A DNA stretch of 21,917 nucleotides from an uncultured Eubacteriales bacterium (lineage in GTDB: Bacteria; Bacillota; Clostridia; Oscillospirales; Oscillospiraceae): contig UQXG01000016.1 in the NCBI GenBank assembly GCA_900544945.1, forward strand, positions 1-21,917. The letters are read 5' to 3'. The position numbers and the translations under genes are program-made. Every line of letters begins with the position of its first letter. Position 1 is the stretch's first letter. Of this stretch, positions 6,719-13,548 are shown piece by piece. The notes under the pieces are model-generated. The model was not told the origin of the DNA. It ran no database searches and saw only the letters and a program-made list of their open reading frames with translations.

Positions 6719-7402
6719 ATGTTTACATCCCTGTTTGAGAAATACGACCGGCTGGTGCTCTTCGACACGGAGACCACCGGGCTCCAATACAGCCGGGACG
6801 AGATCATCGAATTCGCCGCGGTGGTGGTGGAGCCGGAAAACGGTCAGCCCAAAGTCACCCAGGAATACGATGAGCTGGTGGCTCTGGCTCCCGGCAGCTT
6901 CGTGCCCCCGAAAATCGAACAGCTCACCGGCATTTCCACCCAGGATCTCCGGGAGCGGGGGCTGTCCAAAACCCGGGTCTGCCGGGACATCGCCGAGCTG
7001 ATTCAGGGAAACACCTTGCTTCTGGCCTACAACGCCCATTTTGACCTGAGCTTTCTGTTCTATATGCTCCTTCGGGACGGCGACCCGGCCATCTTAAAAG
7101 GCAAGGACAAGCTGGATCTGCTGACGGTTTACAAGGATCGCCACGCCTATCCTCACCGGCTGTGCAACGCCATCGAGGTCTACGGTCTGACCGGCAAGGT
7201 AGTCAACTCCCACCGGGCGGTGGACGACGTGCTGGCTACCGTGGCCGTCATGGAGGAAATGGAAAAGGAAAAGGACGACCTCGCTCGTTATGTAAACCTA
7301 TTTGGCTACAATCCCAAGTACGGCGTGGAGGGCAAGCCCATTGGCTCCGTGACCTACAAGGCTCAGCCCTACGACCCCGCCGCACCGCTGTATGAGAACT
7401 AG
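6719..7402 (+). CDS. DEDDh 3'-5' exonuclease (DnaQ/PolC epsilon-like)
   Basis: A 227-residue exonuclease of the RNase T/DnaQ superfamily, which removes nucleotides from 3' ends with two metal ions. ExoI is FDTETTG with Asp16 and Glu18, ExoII is AYNAHFDLSF with Asp109, and ExoIII is HRAVDD with His165 and Asp170, so all five DEDDh residues are present. The last ~45 residues extend past the catalytic fold (NLFGYNPKYGVEG, then VTYKAQPY) and may hold the substrate or partner contact. It is a free-standing protein and not part of a polymerase. GGAGAAAG precedes the start. Its TAG stop overlaps the AGGAGG ribosome binding site of the next gene, which suggests coupled translation. Proofreading, repair or RNA trimming are all possible roles. 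Confidence 0.88.
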   Translation: MFTSLFEKYDRLVLFDTETTGLQYSRDEIIEFAAVVVEPENGQPKVTQEYDELVALAPGSFVPPKIEQLTGISTQDLRERGLSKTRVCRDIAELIQGNTLLLAYNAHFDLSFLFYMLLRDGDPAILKGKDKLDLLTVYKDRHAYPHRLCNAIEVYGLTGKVVNSHRAVDDVLATVAVMEEMEKEKDDLARYVNLFGYNPKYGVEGKPIGSVTYKAQPYDPAAPLYEN

Positions 7403-7413
7403 GAGGAAAAATT

Positions 7414-8595
7414 ATGGTAAACCAAAAAGCCTATGCCCTGGGAGCCAATCGCTCCTGCATCCGGGATTTATTCGAGTATGGCCGCCGGCAGGCCGCCATT
7501 GTGGGGCCGGAAAACGTCTACGACTATTCCCTGGGCAACCCCTCCATTCCCGCGCCTCCGGAGGTCAACGAGGCCGTCCGGGCGATTCTGGATGACACCG
7601 ACTCCCTGCTGGTGCACGGCTATACCTCTGCCGTAGGCGATTATGAAGCCAGACGCGCCATTTCCGACGACCTGAACGCCCGCTACGGTGCGGCCACGAA
7701 GCCGGAGGAATTCTTCCTGGGCTGCGGCGCGGCGCCGGAGCTGGTCAGCGTATTCCGGGCACTGGCCGTGCCCGGGGGAGAGCTGCTCACCGTGGCTCCC
7801 TATTTCCCGGAGTACAAGCCCTTCGCCGAAGAGGCAGGGCTGATTTTCAAGGTCGTGCCCCCGGACGTGCCGGATTTTCAGATCAATCTGGAGGCTCTGA
7901 CCGCCATGCTCACCCCCAACACCCAGGCGGTGCTTCTGAATTCCCCCAACAATCCCTCCGGCGTGGTGTACACCCGCCAAACCCTGGAGGCTCTGGCCGC
8001 CATTCTGAGGGAGAAGGCAGCGGCCTTCGGCCATCCCATTTACCTCATTTCCGACGAGCCCTACCGGGAACTGGTTTACGGGGTGGAAGTGCCCTATCTT
8101 CCCGCCATCTATCCGGACACCATCATCTGCTACTCCTACTCCAAGTCCCTGTCTCTGCCCGGTGAGCGAATCGGCTACGTTCTGGTTCCCGGCTCCTGTG
8201 CGGACAGTCAGGCGGTCTACGCCGCCGTGGCCGGAGCCGCCCGCTCCTGCGGACATGTCTGCGCCCCCAGTCTGTGGCAGAAGGTCATCGCCCGGTGCGC
8301 TCACCTGCGGCCGGACCTGGTGAGCTACGACCGGAACCGGCAGGCTCTCTATCAGGGCTTAACGGCCATGGGCTACAAAATGGCAAAGCCCGACGGAGCC
8401 TTCTACCTGTTCATCCAGGCTCCCGGGGGAGATGCCAACAAATTCTCGGATTTGGCAAAAAGGGAGAATCTGCTGCTGGTGCCCGGCGACGGCTTCGGCT
8501 GCCCGGGGTACTTCCGGATCTGCTACTGCGTCAGCTACGACATGATTCAAAGAAGCCTTCCCGTGTTTGAGAAGCTGATCCGGCAGTTTCAGTAA
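7414..8595 (+). CDS. PLP-dependent aminotransferase, class I/II (fold type I)
   Basis: A 393-residue enzyme of the aspartate aminotransferase superfamily. Landmarks are YDYSLGNPS near the N-terminus, NSPNNPSGVVY (cofactor and substrate contacts), SDEPYRELVY (the Asp that holds the pyridine nitrogen), YSYSKSLSLPGERIGYV with Schiff-base Lys244, and FRICYC with Arg368, the expected carboxylate-binding residue. The opening RDLFEYGRRQAAIVGPENVYDYSLGNP is typical of a clostridial subgroup annotated as aspartate or general amino acid aminotransferase. The donor amino acid cannot be fixed from sequence. AGGAGG at 7401-7406 sets the start. It is the last gene of its operon, with a strong terminator 18 bases after the stop. 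Confidence 0.92.
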   Translation: MVNQKAYALGANRSCIRDLFEYGRRQAAIVGPENVYDYSLGNPSIPAPPEVNEAVRAILDDTDSLLVHGYTSAVGDYEARRAISDDLNARYGAATKPEEFFLGCGAAPELVSVFRALAVPGGELLTVAPYFPEYKPFAEEAGLIFKVVPPDVPDFQINLEALTAMLTPNTQAVLLNSPNNPSGVVYTRQTLEALAAILREKAAAFGHPIYLISDEPYRELVYGVEVPYLPAIYPDTIICYSYSKSLSLPGERIGYVLVPGSCADSQAVYAAVAGAARSCGHVCAPSLWQKVIARCAHLRPDLVSYDRNRQALYQGLTAMGYKMAKPDGAFYLFIQAPGGDANKFSDLAKRENLLLVPGDGFGCPGYFRICYCVSYDMIQRSLPVFEKLIRQFQ

Positions 8596-8613
8596 TTGAA
8601 TTTCTTCGCACCC

Positions 8614-8647
8614 AACCCGGGCGGCTGATAGCCGCCCGGGTTTTTCT
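8614..8647 (+). terminator. Rho-independent terminator of the aminotransferase operon
   Basis: A 13 bp stem, AACCCGGGCGGCT (8614-8626) with its complement at 8630-8642, closes a GAT loop and runs into TTTTTC. Confidence 0.95.
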
Positions 8648-8670
8648 GCGCATTCCACAGTTTTTATGGG

Positions 8671-8698
8671 TTGACTATGCGCCCGCAAGTGTTATAAT
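8671..8698 (+). promoter_or_regulatory. Promoter of the GntR-ABC operon
   Basis: TTGACT at 8671-8676 and TATAAT at 8693-8698 are separated by 16 bases. The start codon of the regulator is 40 bases beyond the -10. Confidence 0.85.
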
Positions 8699-8717
8699 GT
8701 GCTTATACATTAAGTAC
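8695..8717. promoter_or_regulatory. Candidate operator for the GntR regulator
   Basis: Two overlapping dyads begin in the -10. TAATGT (8695-8700) and ACATTA (8707-8712) are perfect inverted repeats six bases apart. GTGCTTA (8699-8705) and TAAGTAC (8711-8717) match at six of seven positions around a five-base centre. The place, over the likely transcription start, fits repression by the first gene of the operon, as known for YtrA-type regulators. Confidence 0.55.
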
Positions 8718-8738
8718 AATTAGAAAAGACGGTGAATT

Positions 8739-9116
8739 ATGGAAATCATCATCAGCAATAACGCAGGCAAGCCGATCTATGAGCAAATCACCTCCCAGAT
8801 GAAAGCGATGATCATGAGCGGCGAGCTGCAGGCGGGCGACTCCATTCCCTCCATGCGGGCACTGGCAAAATCCATCCATGTCAGTGTCATTACGGTGCAG
8901 AAAGCCTATGAGGATCTGCAAAGGGACGGGTTCATCGAAACCACAGTGGGCCGAGGGAGCTTTGTCTCCGCCCAAAACAAGGAATTTTACCAAGAAGAAC
9001 AGCAGCGGATCGCGGAGGAACATTTGCAGGCCGCCGCGGAGATTGGCCGGACAAGCAACATTTCGCTGGAAAAATTGACGGAATTGTTGGCCCTATTCTA
9101 TCAGGAGGACGAATGA
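8739..9116 (+). CDS. GntR-family regulator, YtrA subfamily
   Basis: A 125-residue transcription factor. The winged helix-turn-helix fills residues 10-78: PIYEQITSQMKAMIMSGEL, then GDSIPSMRALAKSIHVSVITVQKAYEDL and the wing GFIETTVGRGSFV. The short C-terminal part (about 45 residues, helical) has no room for a FadR or UTRA effector domain, which is the mark of the YtrA subfamily. These proteins usually repress their own operon with ABC transporter genes and respond to cell-envelope antibiotics or related stress; the effector here is unknown. The ribosome binding site is weak (GGTGA). Its stop overlaps the ATPase start (ATGA). Codons in this operon look more AT-rich than in its neighbours, for instance more TTA and ATT. 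Confidence 0.9.
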   Translation: MEIIISNNAGKPIYEQITSQMKAMIMSGELQAGDSIPSMRALAKSIHVSVITVQKAYEDLQRDGFIETTVGRGSFVSAQNKEFYQEEQQRIAEEHLQAAAEIGRTSNISLEKLTELLALFYQEDE

Positions 9117-9985
9117 GCATGGAGCATATTTTAGAATTGCGGCAGGTTTCCAAAGCCTTTCCCAAGTCGAATTTTGCCTTGGAGGATGTGACTTTTTCTC
9201 TGCCCTACGGTGCCATTATGGGATTTGTGGGAGAAAACGGAGCGGGAAAAACCACCACCATCGGCTGCATTTTGAATACCATCCGGAAAGGCAGCGGAAC
9301 GATCAAGCTCTTTGGCCGGGAAATGTCGGACACGGACACGAGCCTGCGGGAAAGAATTGGCGTTGTCTACGATGGGGACAATTTTCCCCCTTACTGGACG
9401 GCGGAACAGCTGTCCAAGGTCATGGCGGGGCTTTATACCCGGTGGGACACTACCCTATTTCAGAAGTATTTGGCGGACTTTCACCTGCCAGCAAAGCAGA
9501 AAATCAAGCATTATTCCAAAGGAATGACCATGCAGCTGACCATTGCCGCCGCACTGTCCCATCACCCGGAGCTGCTCATTTTAGACGAGGCCACCAGCGG
9601 CTTAGACCCGATCATGCGGGACGAAATGCTGGACGTTTTTCTGGAATTTGTGCAGAACGAAACCCACTCCATCTTGTTGTCTTCCCACATTACCAGCGAC
9701 TTAGAAAAGGTTGCGGATTATATCACCTTTATCCACCATGGCAGGCTCATTCTGACGGCGTCCAAAAACGATCTGGCGTATCACTACGCGGTCATGCGCT
9801 GCAAGGAACGTCAGTTTCTCGCCTTAGACCCGAAAGATATTCTTGCCTATCGGAAACGGGATTTTCAGATAGACGTGCTGGTTTCTGACGGAAAAGCGGC
9901 CCAGAGGAAGTATAAGGACGTTGTGATTGACCAGACTTCCGTGGATGAAATCATGCTGCTGTTAGTGAAAGGGGAGCGGGTATGA
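9113..9985 (+). CDS. ABC transporter ATP-binding protein (BcrA/YtrB-like)
   Basis: A 290-residue nucleotide-binding subunit. Walker A is GENGAGKT (residues 40-47), the signature is YSKGMTM (134-140) in place of the textbook LSGGQ, Walker B with the catalytic Glu is LLILDE (154-159), the D loop is SGLD, and the switch His is in SSHI. Where the Q-loop Gln is expected the sequence reads VVYDGDNF, as in relatives of this type. About 70 residues follow the core and may contact the permease. AGGAGG (9103-9108) is only four bases before the ATG at 9113; a second ATG at 9119 is better spaced, so the true start may be two codons later. The four-base overlaps with both neighbours show a tightly coupled operon. 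The likely role is export of, or protection from, an envelope-active compound. Confidence 0.92.
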   Translation: MSMEHILELRQVSKAFPKSNFALEDVTFSLPYGAIMGFVGENGAGKTTTIGCILNTIRKGSGTIKLFGREMSDTDTSLRERIGVVYDGDNFPPYWTAEQLSKVMAGLYTRWDTTLFQKYLADFHLPAKQKIKHYSKGMTMQLTIAAALSHHPELLILDEATSGLDPIMRDEMLDVFLEFVQNETHSILLSSHITSDLEKVADYITFIHHGRLILTASKNDLAYHYAVMRCKERQFLALDPKDILAYRKRDFQIDVLVSDGKAAQRKYKDVVIDQTSVDEIMLLLVKGERV

Positions 9986-10638
9986 AAGGGCTTCTGAAAA
10001 ATAACTTTTACGCGGCACTTTCCAACGCAAAAGTTTTTGCCGTGATCCTGTTTGTCCTGGGGATCTTCGCCGCCGTCCTTGGCAAGCGGGACACCTCGTG
10101 GATGATTGGCTATATGCTGCTTTCCATGATCGGATTCTCTTTCAATTCGATTGCGAGTGTGCGAAAGGAAAGCGTTGGGAAATGGAGCAAGTACAAGCTG
10201 ACCGCCCCCGTAACCCGGTCTGCCATTGTGCGCAGCTATTATTTGAGCTTGCTGTCGTGGTTGGCTGTGGGAATGGCTTTCGCGGGAATGGGCGCGGCAC
10301 TGTCTGTTGCGCTGCGCGGTTTCCCGTTTGACAGAACAACTGACATTTTCCTGCTGTTCGTGGCAGGCGTTGGAATCAGCCTGTTTATGGGGGCGATCTT
10401 TTTCCCACTGTTTTACATCGGCGGCGAAGAGCGAAATGAGGTGTCTTTGGTCATCAGCCTTCTTGGCGGGGTTGGGCTTGTCATGGGGCTTACGGCTCTG
10501 GTAAACGCACCGTTCCCGGCCCCCATGACCCAGGCGCAGATCCTTTTCGGCGGCGCGATGATGATTGGGTGCGCACTGGCTGCGTTTGGGATCTCCTGTC
10601 CCGTGGCCACCTGTATCTATCGCAGGAAAGAGTATTAA
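9982..10638 (+). CDS. ABC-2 type permease
   Basis: The 218-residue product has six predicted membrane segments, for example AVILFVLGIFAAVL, YMLLSMIGFSF, LSWLAVGMAFAGMGA, DIFLLFVAGVGISLF, SLVISLLGGVGLVMGL and GGAMMIGCALAAFGI. The polar stretch VRKESVGKWSKYKLTAPVTR between segments two and three is the loop seen in ABC-2 permeases that partner YtrB-like ATPases. It overlaps the ATPase stop by four bases and is the last gene in the operon. No strong terminator is seen after it. Substrate unknown. Confidence 0.85.
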   Translation: MKGLLKNNFYAALSNAKVFAVILFVLGIFAAVLGKRDTSWMIGYMLLSMIGFSFNSIASVRKESVGKWSKYKLTAPVTRSAIVRSYYLSLLSWLAVGMAFAGMGAALSVALRGFPFDRTTDIFLLFVAGVGISLFMGAIFFPLFYIGGEERNEVSLVISLLGGVGLVMGLTALVNAPFPAPMTQAQILFGGAMMIGCALAAFGISCPVATCIYRRKEY

Positions 10639-10690
10639 GGGGCGCAATAGACCCGTCCTTTTTCGCCTCGTTTCCTTCTTTTTCCTCCTT

Positions 10691-10742
10691 TGTCGAAATT
10701 TGTCTAAAAGTTTAGAAAATATGTAATTTCTGTAAGTTACAG
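10691..10742. promoter_or_regulatory. Two small palindromes upstream of the surface-protein promoter
   Basis: TCTAAA-AG-TTTAGA lies at 10703-10716 and CTGTAA-G-TTACAG at 10730-10742, the latter ending nine bases before the -35. Both are perfect 6 bp inverted repeats in an AT-rich stretch, where activator sites are often found. A TGTCGAA word at 10691-10697 resembles a Spo0A box but is expected by chance at this length. Confidence 0.35.
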
Positions 10743-10751
10743 TCGTTTTTG

Positions 10752-10780
10752 TTGACAAAAAGTTGTGTTTATGCTATCAT
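10752..10780 (+). promoter_or_regulatory. Promoter of the surface-protein gene
   Basis: A perfect TTGACA at 10752-10757 and TATCAT at 10775-10780 are 17 bases apart, 53 bases before the start codon. The same -10 hexamer and spacing as at the lspA promoter. Confidence 0.85.
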
Positions 10781-10833
10781 CCAGGCAGATCGGCACAGGG
10801 CCGGTCTCAGAAACACAAGGAGGAACCTTTACT

Positions 10834-11910
10834 ATGCGCACATCCCTGATTCGGCGCGCGGCAGCTTCTCTGCTGGCGCTGAGCCTGGTGTCCGCCGCTC
10901 CCCTGGCCGTCCAGGCCCAGGAAGACGAGACCCAGAAACCCATTTCCCTCACCCAGGAGCACGTCACACTGGAACACACCGAGTATGAATATACCGGCAA
11001 TCCCATTGAGCCCAACGTCACCGTCCGGGTGGAGGGCACTCTGCTGACTCTGGATCAGCACTACTCCCTCAGCTTCGCCGACAATACCGAGGTCGGCCAG
11101 GCTAAGGCCACCGTCACCGGCATTGAAACCGCCGGCTACACCGGCAAGGTGGAGATTCCCTTCACCATCGTGCCCAAGGCCACGGAACCCAGCCAGCCTT
11201 CCGAGCCTTCGGAACCTTCCCAGCCTTCCGAGCCTTCTCAGCCTTCGGAACCTTCCGAGCCCCCCAAGCCTCTGGCCATCACCGAGGACAGCGTGAAGCT
11301 GGAAAAAACCGAGTTTGTCTACGCCGGTAAGGACGTGGAACCCAAGGTCACCGTCACCGTGGAGGGCAAGGTTTTGACCGCAGGCACGGACTACAAGCTG
11401 GCCTACGAAAATAACAGCAAGCCGGGCACCGCCTATGCCATTATCACTGCCGCTGACAGAAGCAGCTACACCGGCTCCGTCCGGGTGAAGTTCACCATCA
11501 CCGAGGCGGAAAAGTCCCCCGCCTATACCGTCACCGCCGGTGCCGACGGCAAGTGGTACCAGAAGAGCGGCAAAACCCTGAGCTTCACCGCCAACGGGGA
11601 GTTCAGCAAGTTCGTGGGCGTGTCCGTGGACGGCAAGCGTCTGGCGGATTCCGCCTACACCGCCAAGTCCGGCAGTACCGTCGTTACCCTGAAAAACAGC
11701 TACCTGAACACCCTGAAGCAGGGCAAGCACACCCTTACCGTTCATTTTGAGGACGGCAAGGCAGAGACGGCCTTCCAGGTTCTGGCTGCCAAGGACGGCA
11801 CGAACCCCGCCACCGGAGATACCATCCACCTGTGGGCCGGGATTCTCTTCGTATCCCTGACGGGGCTGGCCGGGGCAGGCTTTGCCTGGGCTCGGAAGCT
11901 CCGCAGATAA
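10834..11910 (+). CDS. Secreted, sortase-anchored repeat protein
   Basis: A 358-residue cell-surface protein. Residues 1-28 are a signal peptide with a basic start (MRTSLIRR), a hydrophobic core and an AQA cleavage site. Two related beta-rich repeats follow, at about 42-113 and 152-223; both carry a Y-x-G, an EPxVTVxVEG strand, an LxxGTDY-like turn and a terminal YTGxVxxxFTI. They are joined by a Ser/Pro/Glu/Gln linker of SEP and SQP units (residues 118-146). A third, different domain spans 230-318 (WYQKSGKTLSFTANGEF, then TLKQGKHTLTVHFEDG). The C-terminus has NPATGD (324-329), a membrane helix and KLRR, which is a sortase signal with Asn in place of Leu. AAGGAGGAA fixes the start; the frame is open from 10765, but that would place translation within the promoter. 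Ligand unknown. Confidence 0.85.
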   Translation: MRTSLIRRAAASLLALSLVSAAPLAVQAQEDETQKPISLTQEHVTLEHTEYEYTGNPIEPNVTVRVEGTLLTLDQHYSLSFADNTEVGQAKATVTGIETAGYTGKVEIPFTIVPKATEPSQPSEPSEPSQPSEPSQPSEPSEPPKPLAITEDSVKLEKTEFVYAGKDVEPKVTVTVEGKVLTAGTDYKLAYENNSKPGTAYAIITAADRSSYTGSVRVKFTITEAEKSPAYTVTAGADGKWYQKSGKTLSFTANGEFSKFVGVSVDGKRLADSAYTAKSGSTVVTLKNSYLNTLKQGKHTLTVHFEDGKAETAFQVLAAKDGTNPATGDTIHLWAGILFVSLTGLAGAGFAWARKLRR

Positions 11911-11914
11911 GCAT

Positions 11915-11950
11915 ACCGGCGTACCGCGGCAAGCGGCACGCCGGTTTTTT
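11915..11950 (+). terminator. Rho-independent terminator of the surface-protein gene
   Basis: ACCGGCGT and ACGCCGGT pair, followed inward by CCGC and GCGG after one mismatched base pair, and the stem runs into TTTTTT. Confidence 0.9.
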
Positions 11951-11988
11951 ATTTCTCAGGTTCTAGGGAACGTCCCTAAGTAACGCAA

Positions 11989-12033
11989 GTCATTGCGAAC
12001 CATCCCGCAGGATGGTGTGGCAATCCGCATTCC
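11989..12033 (+). repeat. CATTGCGA-type short interspersed repeat
   Basis: It begins GTCATTGCGAACCATCC, has a CGCA loop and returns as GGATGGTGTGGCAATCCG. This copy is a compact hairpin with both ends intact, and gives the clearest view of the family in this window. Other copies are at 1-57, 19560-19623 and 21879-21917. Confidence 0.8.
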
Positions 12034-12169
12034 CTGAAAAAGTCAAGATTTCCGACATTTTGAAGAGAACGGATTGTGACCGGAGGGAATCCCCGGAGGG
12101 GGCCGCGTCGGCCGCTGGCCTCCTTGCAATCACATACATTTTTCGTTCCTTCTCAAAAATGTCTCGGCT

Positions 12170-13342
12170 TCAATTGAACTCTGCGGTGTCAAAGGTCGCC
12201 ACCACATGATAGGTGACCTCCCCCTCGGCGTTCAGGGTGTCCTCCAGAAAGCGGCAGATTTCCTCTTCCTTCGGCTCCAGGGAAAGGGGAATCACCACGT
12301 CGAACACCAGATTGATGTGCCGTTTGCCCCGGATCATCCGGAAATCGTGGAGGGTCAGCCGGGGATCCCGGCTCTGGAGCAGGCAGAGCACCCGCTTGCG
12401 AAGCCGATTCAGCTCCGGGTCGTCCACCACTACCGGGTCATAGTGGATCACCAGATGGACATTGTGGCTGCGCAGGCACTCCCGCTCCATGTCGTCGATG
12501 ATCTCATGGCACTCCAGCGGATCCTCCCGGCAGTCCATTTCCACATGGATGCTGGCAAACCGCTGGCCCGGGCCGTAGTCGTGAACCATCAGGTCATGAT
12601 AGCCCAGCACCTTGGGCTGGGAGACGATGTAATCCACCAGCTTCTCCCGAAGCTCCGGATCCGCGTTCTCCCCCAGCAGCGGCGAAATGGTATCCTTGGC
12701 CAGACCCCAGCCGCTGTGCAGGATAAAGGCCGCCACTGCCAGACCCACCCAGCCGTCCACGGGGATGTGGAACTGTCTTTCAAACAAGGCGGCCAGGAGC
12801 ACCGCAGAGGTGGTAATGCAGTCGTTCCGGCTGTCCTCGGCGGTGGCAAGCAGCGCCTTGGAGTCGATTTTTTTCGACAGGGCCCGATTGAACAGATTCA
12901 TCCACAGTTTCACGCCGATGGATGCCAGCAGCACCACCGCCGCGATGGCAGAAAATTCCACCGGCGTGGGATGGAGGATTTTTTCGGCGGAGGTCTTGAC
13001 CAGCTCCACGCCGATGACCAGGATTAGCACCGCTACCCCCAGACCGCTCAGATATTCCGCCCGGGCGTGGCCGTAGGGGTGTCCGGCATCCGCGGGCTTA
13101 TCCGCCACCCGGAAACCGATGAAGGTCACGATAGAGCCGGAGGCATCGGACAGGTTATTCATGGCATCGGCGGTAATGGACACGGAGCCCGTCAAGGTTC
13201 CCACCAGCAGCTTGAAGCCGAACAGCAGCAGGTTGCAGGCGATCCCCACCACGCCGGACAGGGTGCCCACCGCCGCGCGCACCTTCGGGTCATCCGGATT
13301 CTCCCCATCTTTTACAAACAGCCGAAGCAGCAATTTCGTCAT
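12170..13342 (-). CDS. Cation diffusion facilitator (metal/H+ antiporter)
   Basis: This 390-residue CDF protein exports divalent metal from the cytoplasm. The first two thirds has the six-helix membrane domain. Helix 2 carries ADAMNNLSDA (Asn62 and Asp66), followed by the conserved loop HPYGHARAEYLSG, and helix 5 carries TAEDSRNDC (Asp170 and Asp174). NxxxD paired with DxxxD is reported for manganese-type CDFs, in contrast to the HxxxD/DxxxD zinc type, so manganese is the best guess. Residues from about 215 form a cytoplasmic tail that is longer than usual, apparently with a second ferredoxin-like part after about residue 300 (NRLRKRVLCLLQSRDPRLTLHDFRMIRG). GGAGGAAAAT lies just before the start. 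No neighbouring regulator was seen. Confidence 0.92.
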   Translation of the reverse strand: MTKLLLRLFVKDGENPDDPKVRAAVGTLSGVVGIACNLLLFGFKLLVGTLTGSVSITADAMNNLSDASGSIVTFIGFRVADKPADAGHPYGHARAEYLSGLGVAVLILVIGVELVKTSAEKILHPTPVEFSAIAAVVLLASIGVKLWMNLFNRALSKKIDSKALLATAEDSRNDCITTSAVLLAALFERQFHIPVDGWVGLAVAAFILHSGWGLAKDTISPLLGENADPELREKLVDYIVSQPKVLGYHDLMVHDYGPGQRFASIHVEMDCREDPLECHEIIDDMERECLRSHNVHLVIHYDPVVVDDPELNRLRKRVLCLLQSRDPRLTLHDFRMIRGKRHINLVFDVVIPLSLEPKEEEICRFLEDTLNAEGEVTYHVVATFDTAEFN

Positions 13343-13403
13343 ATTTTCCTCCCAAACGGCCTGTATTCACCTCTCTACTGTCAGTAGAGGGCTATATTCT
13401 ACC

Positions 13404-13522
13404 CCCGGTGGGGATTGTCAGGGGCTTTTCTCCCAAGAAAGGCGTGACTTCCCACCGGGAATATTGTATGATAACAAAGTAAAAACCGTGTGTTCTTTAT
13501 GATAGCACGAGACGGCACGGTT
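13404..13522 (+). ncRNA. Candidate structured leader upstream of degV
   Basis: CCCGGTGGG (13404-13412) pairs perfectly with CCCACCGGG (13451-13459), and GA/TT extend this by two pairs. Inside it, GCTTTTCT pairs with AGAAAGGC around a CCCA loop. A second stem, AACCGTG (13484-13490) with CACGGTT (13516-13522), follows. Two of the pairs are G-U on the plus strand and would be C-A mismatches on the minus strand, so a plus-strand RNA is favoured. I do not recognise a known riboswitch and no convincing promoter was found in front of it. Confidence 0.35.
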
Positions 13523-13548
13523 GGTCTAGAGTAACGGAGTGAAGAAAA

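Noticed and set aside
4622..7039. An 805-codon minus-strand frame spanning CYTH, exonuclease and part of spoIIE
   Set aside because: It overlaps three supported genes on both strands and its product is Gly/Ala-rich without any motif.
13343..13548. Manganese (yybP-ykoY) or nickel/cobalt riboswitch for the CDF gene
   Set aside because: The conserved loop words of these riboswitches were not found on the minus strand, and the wobble pairs favour a plus-strand RNA.
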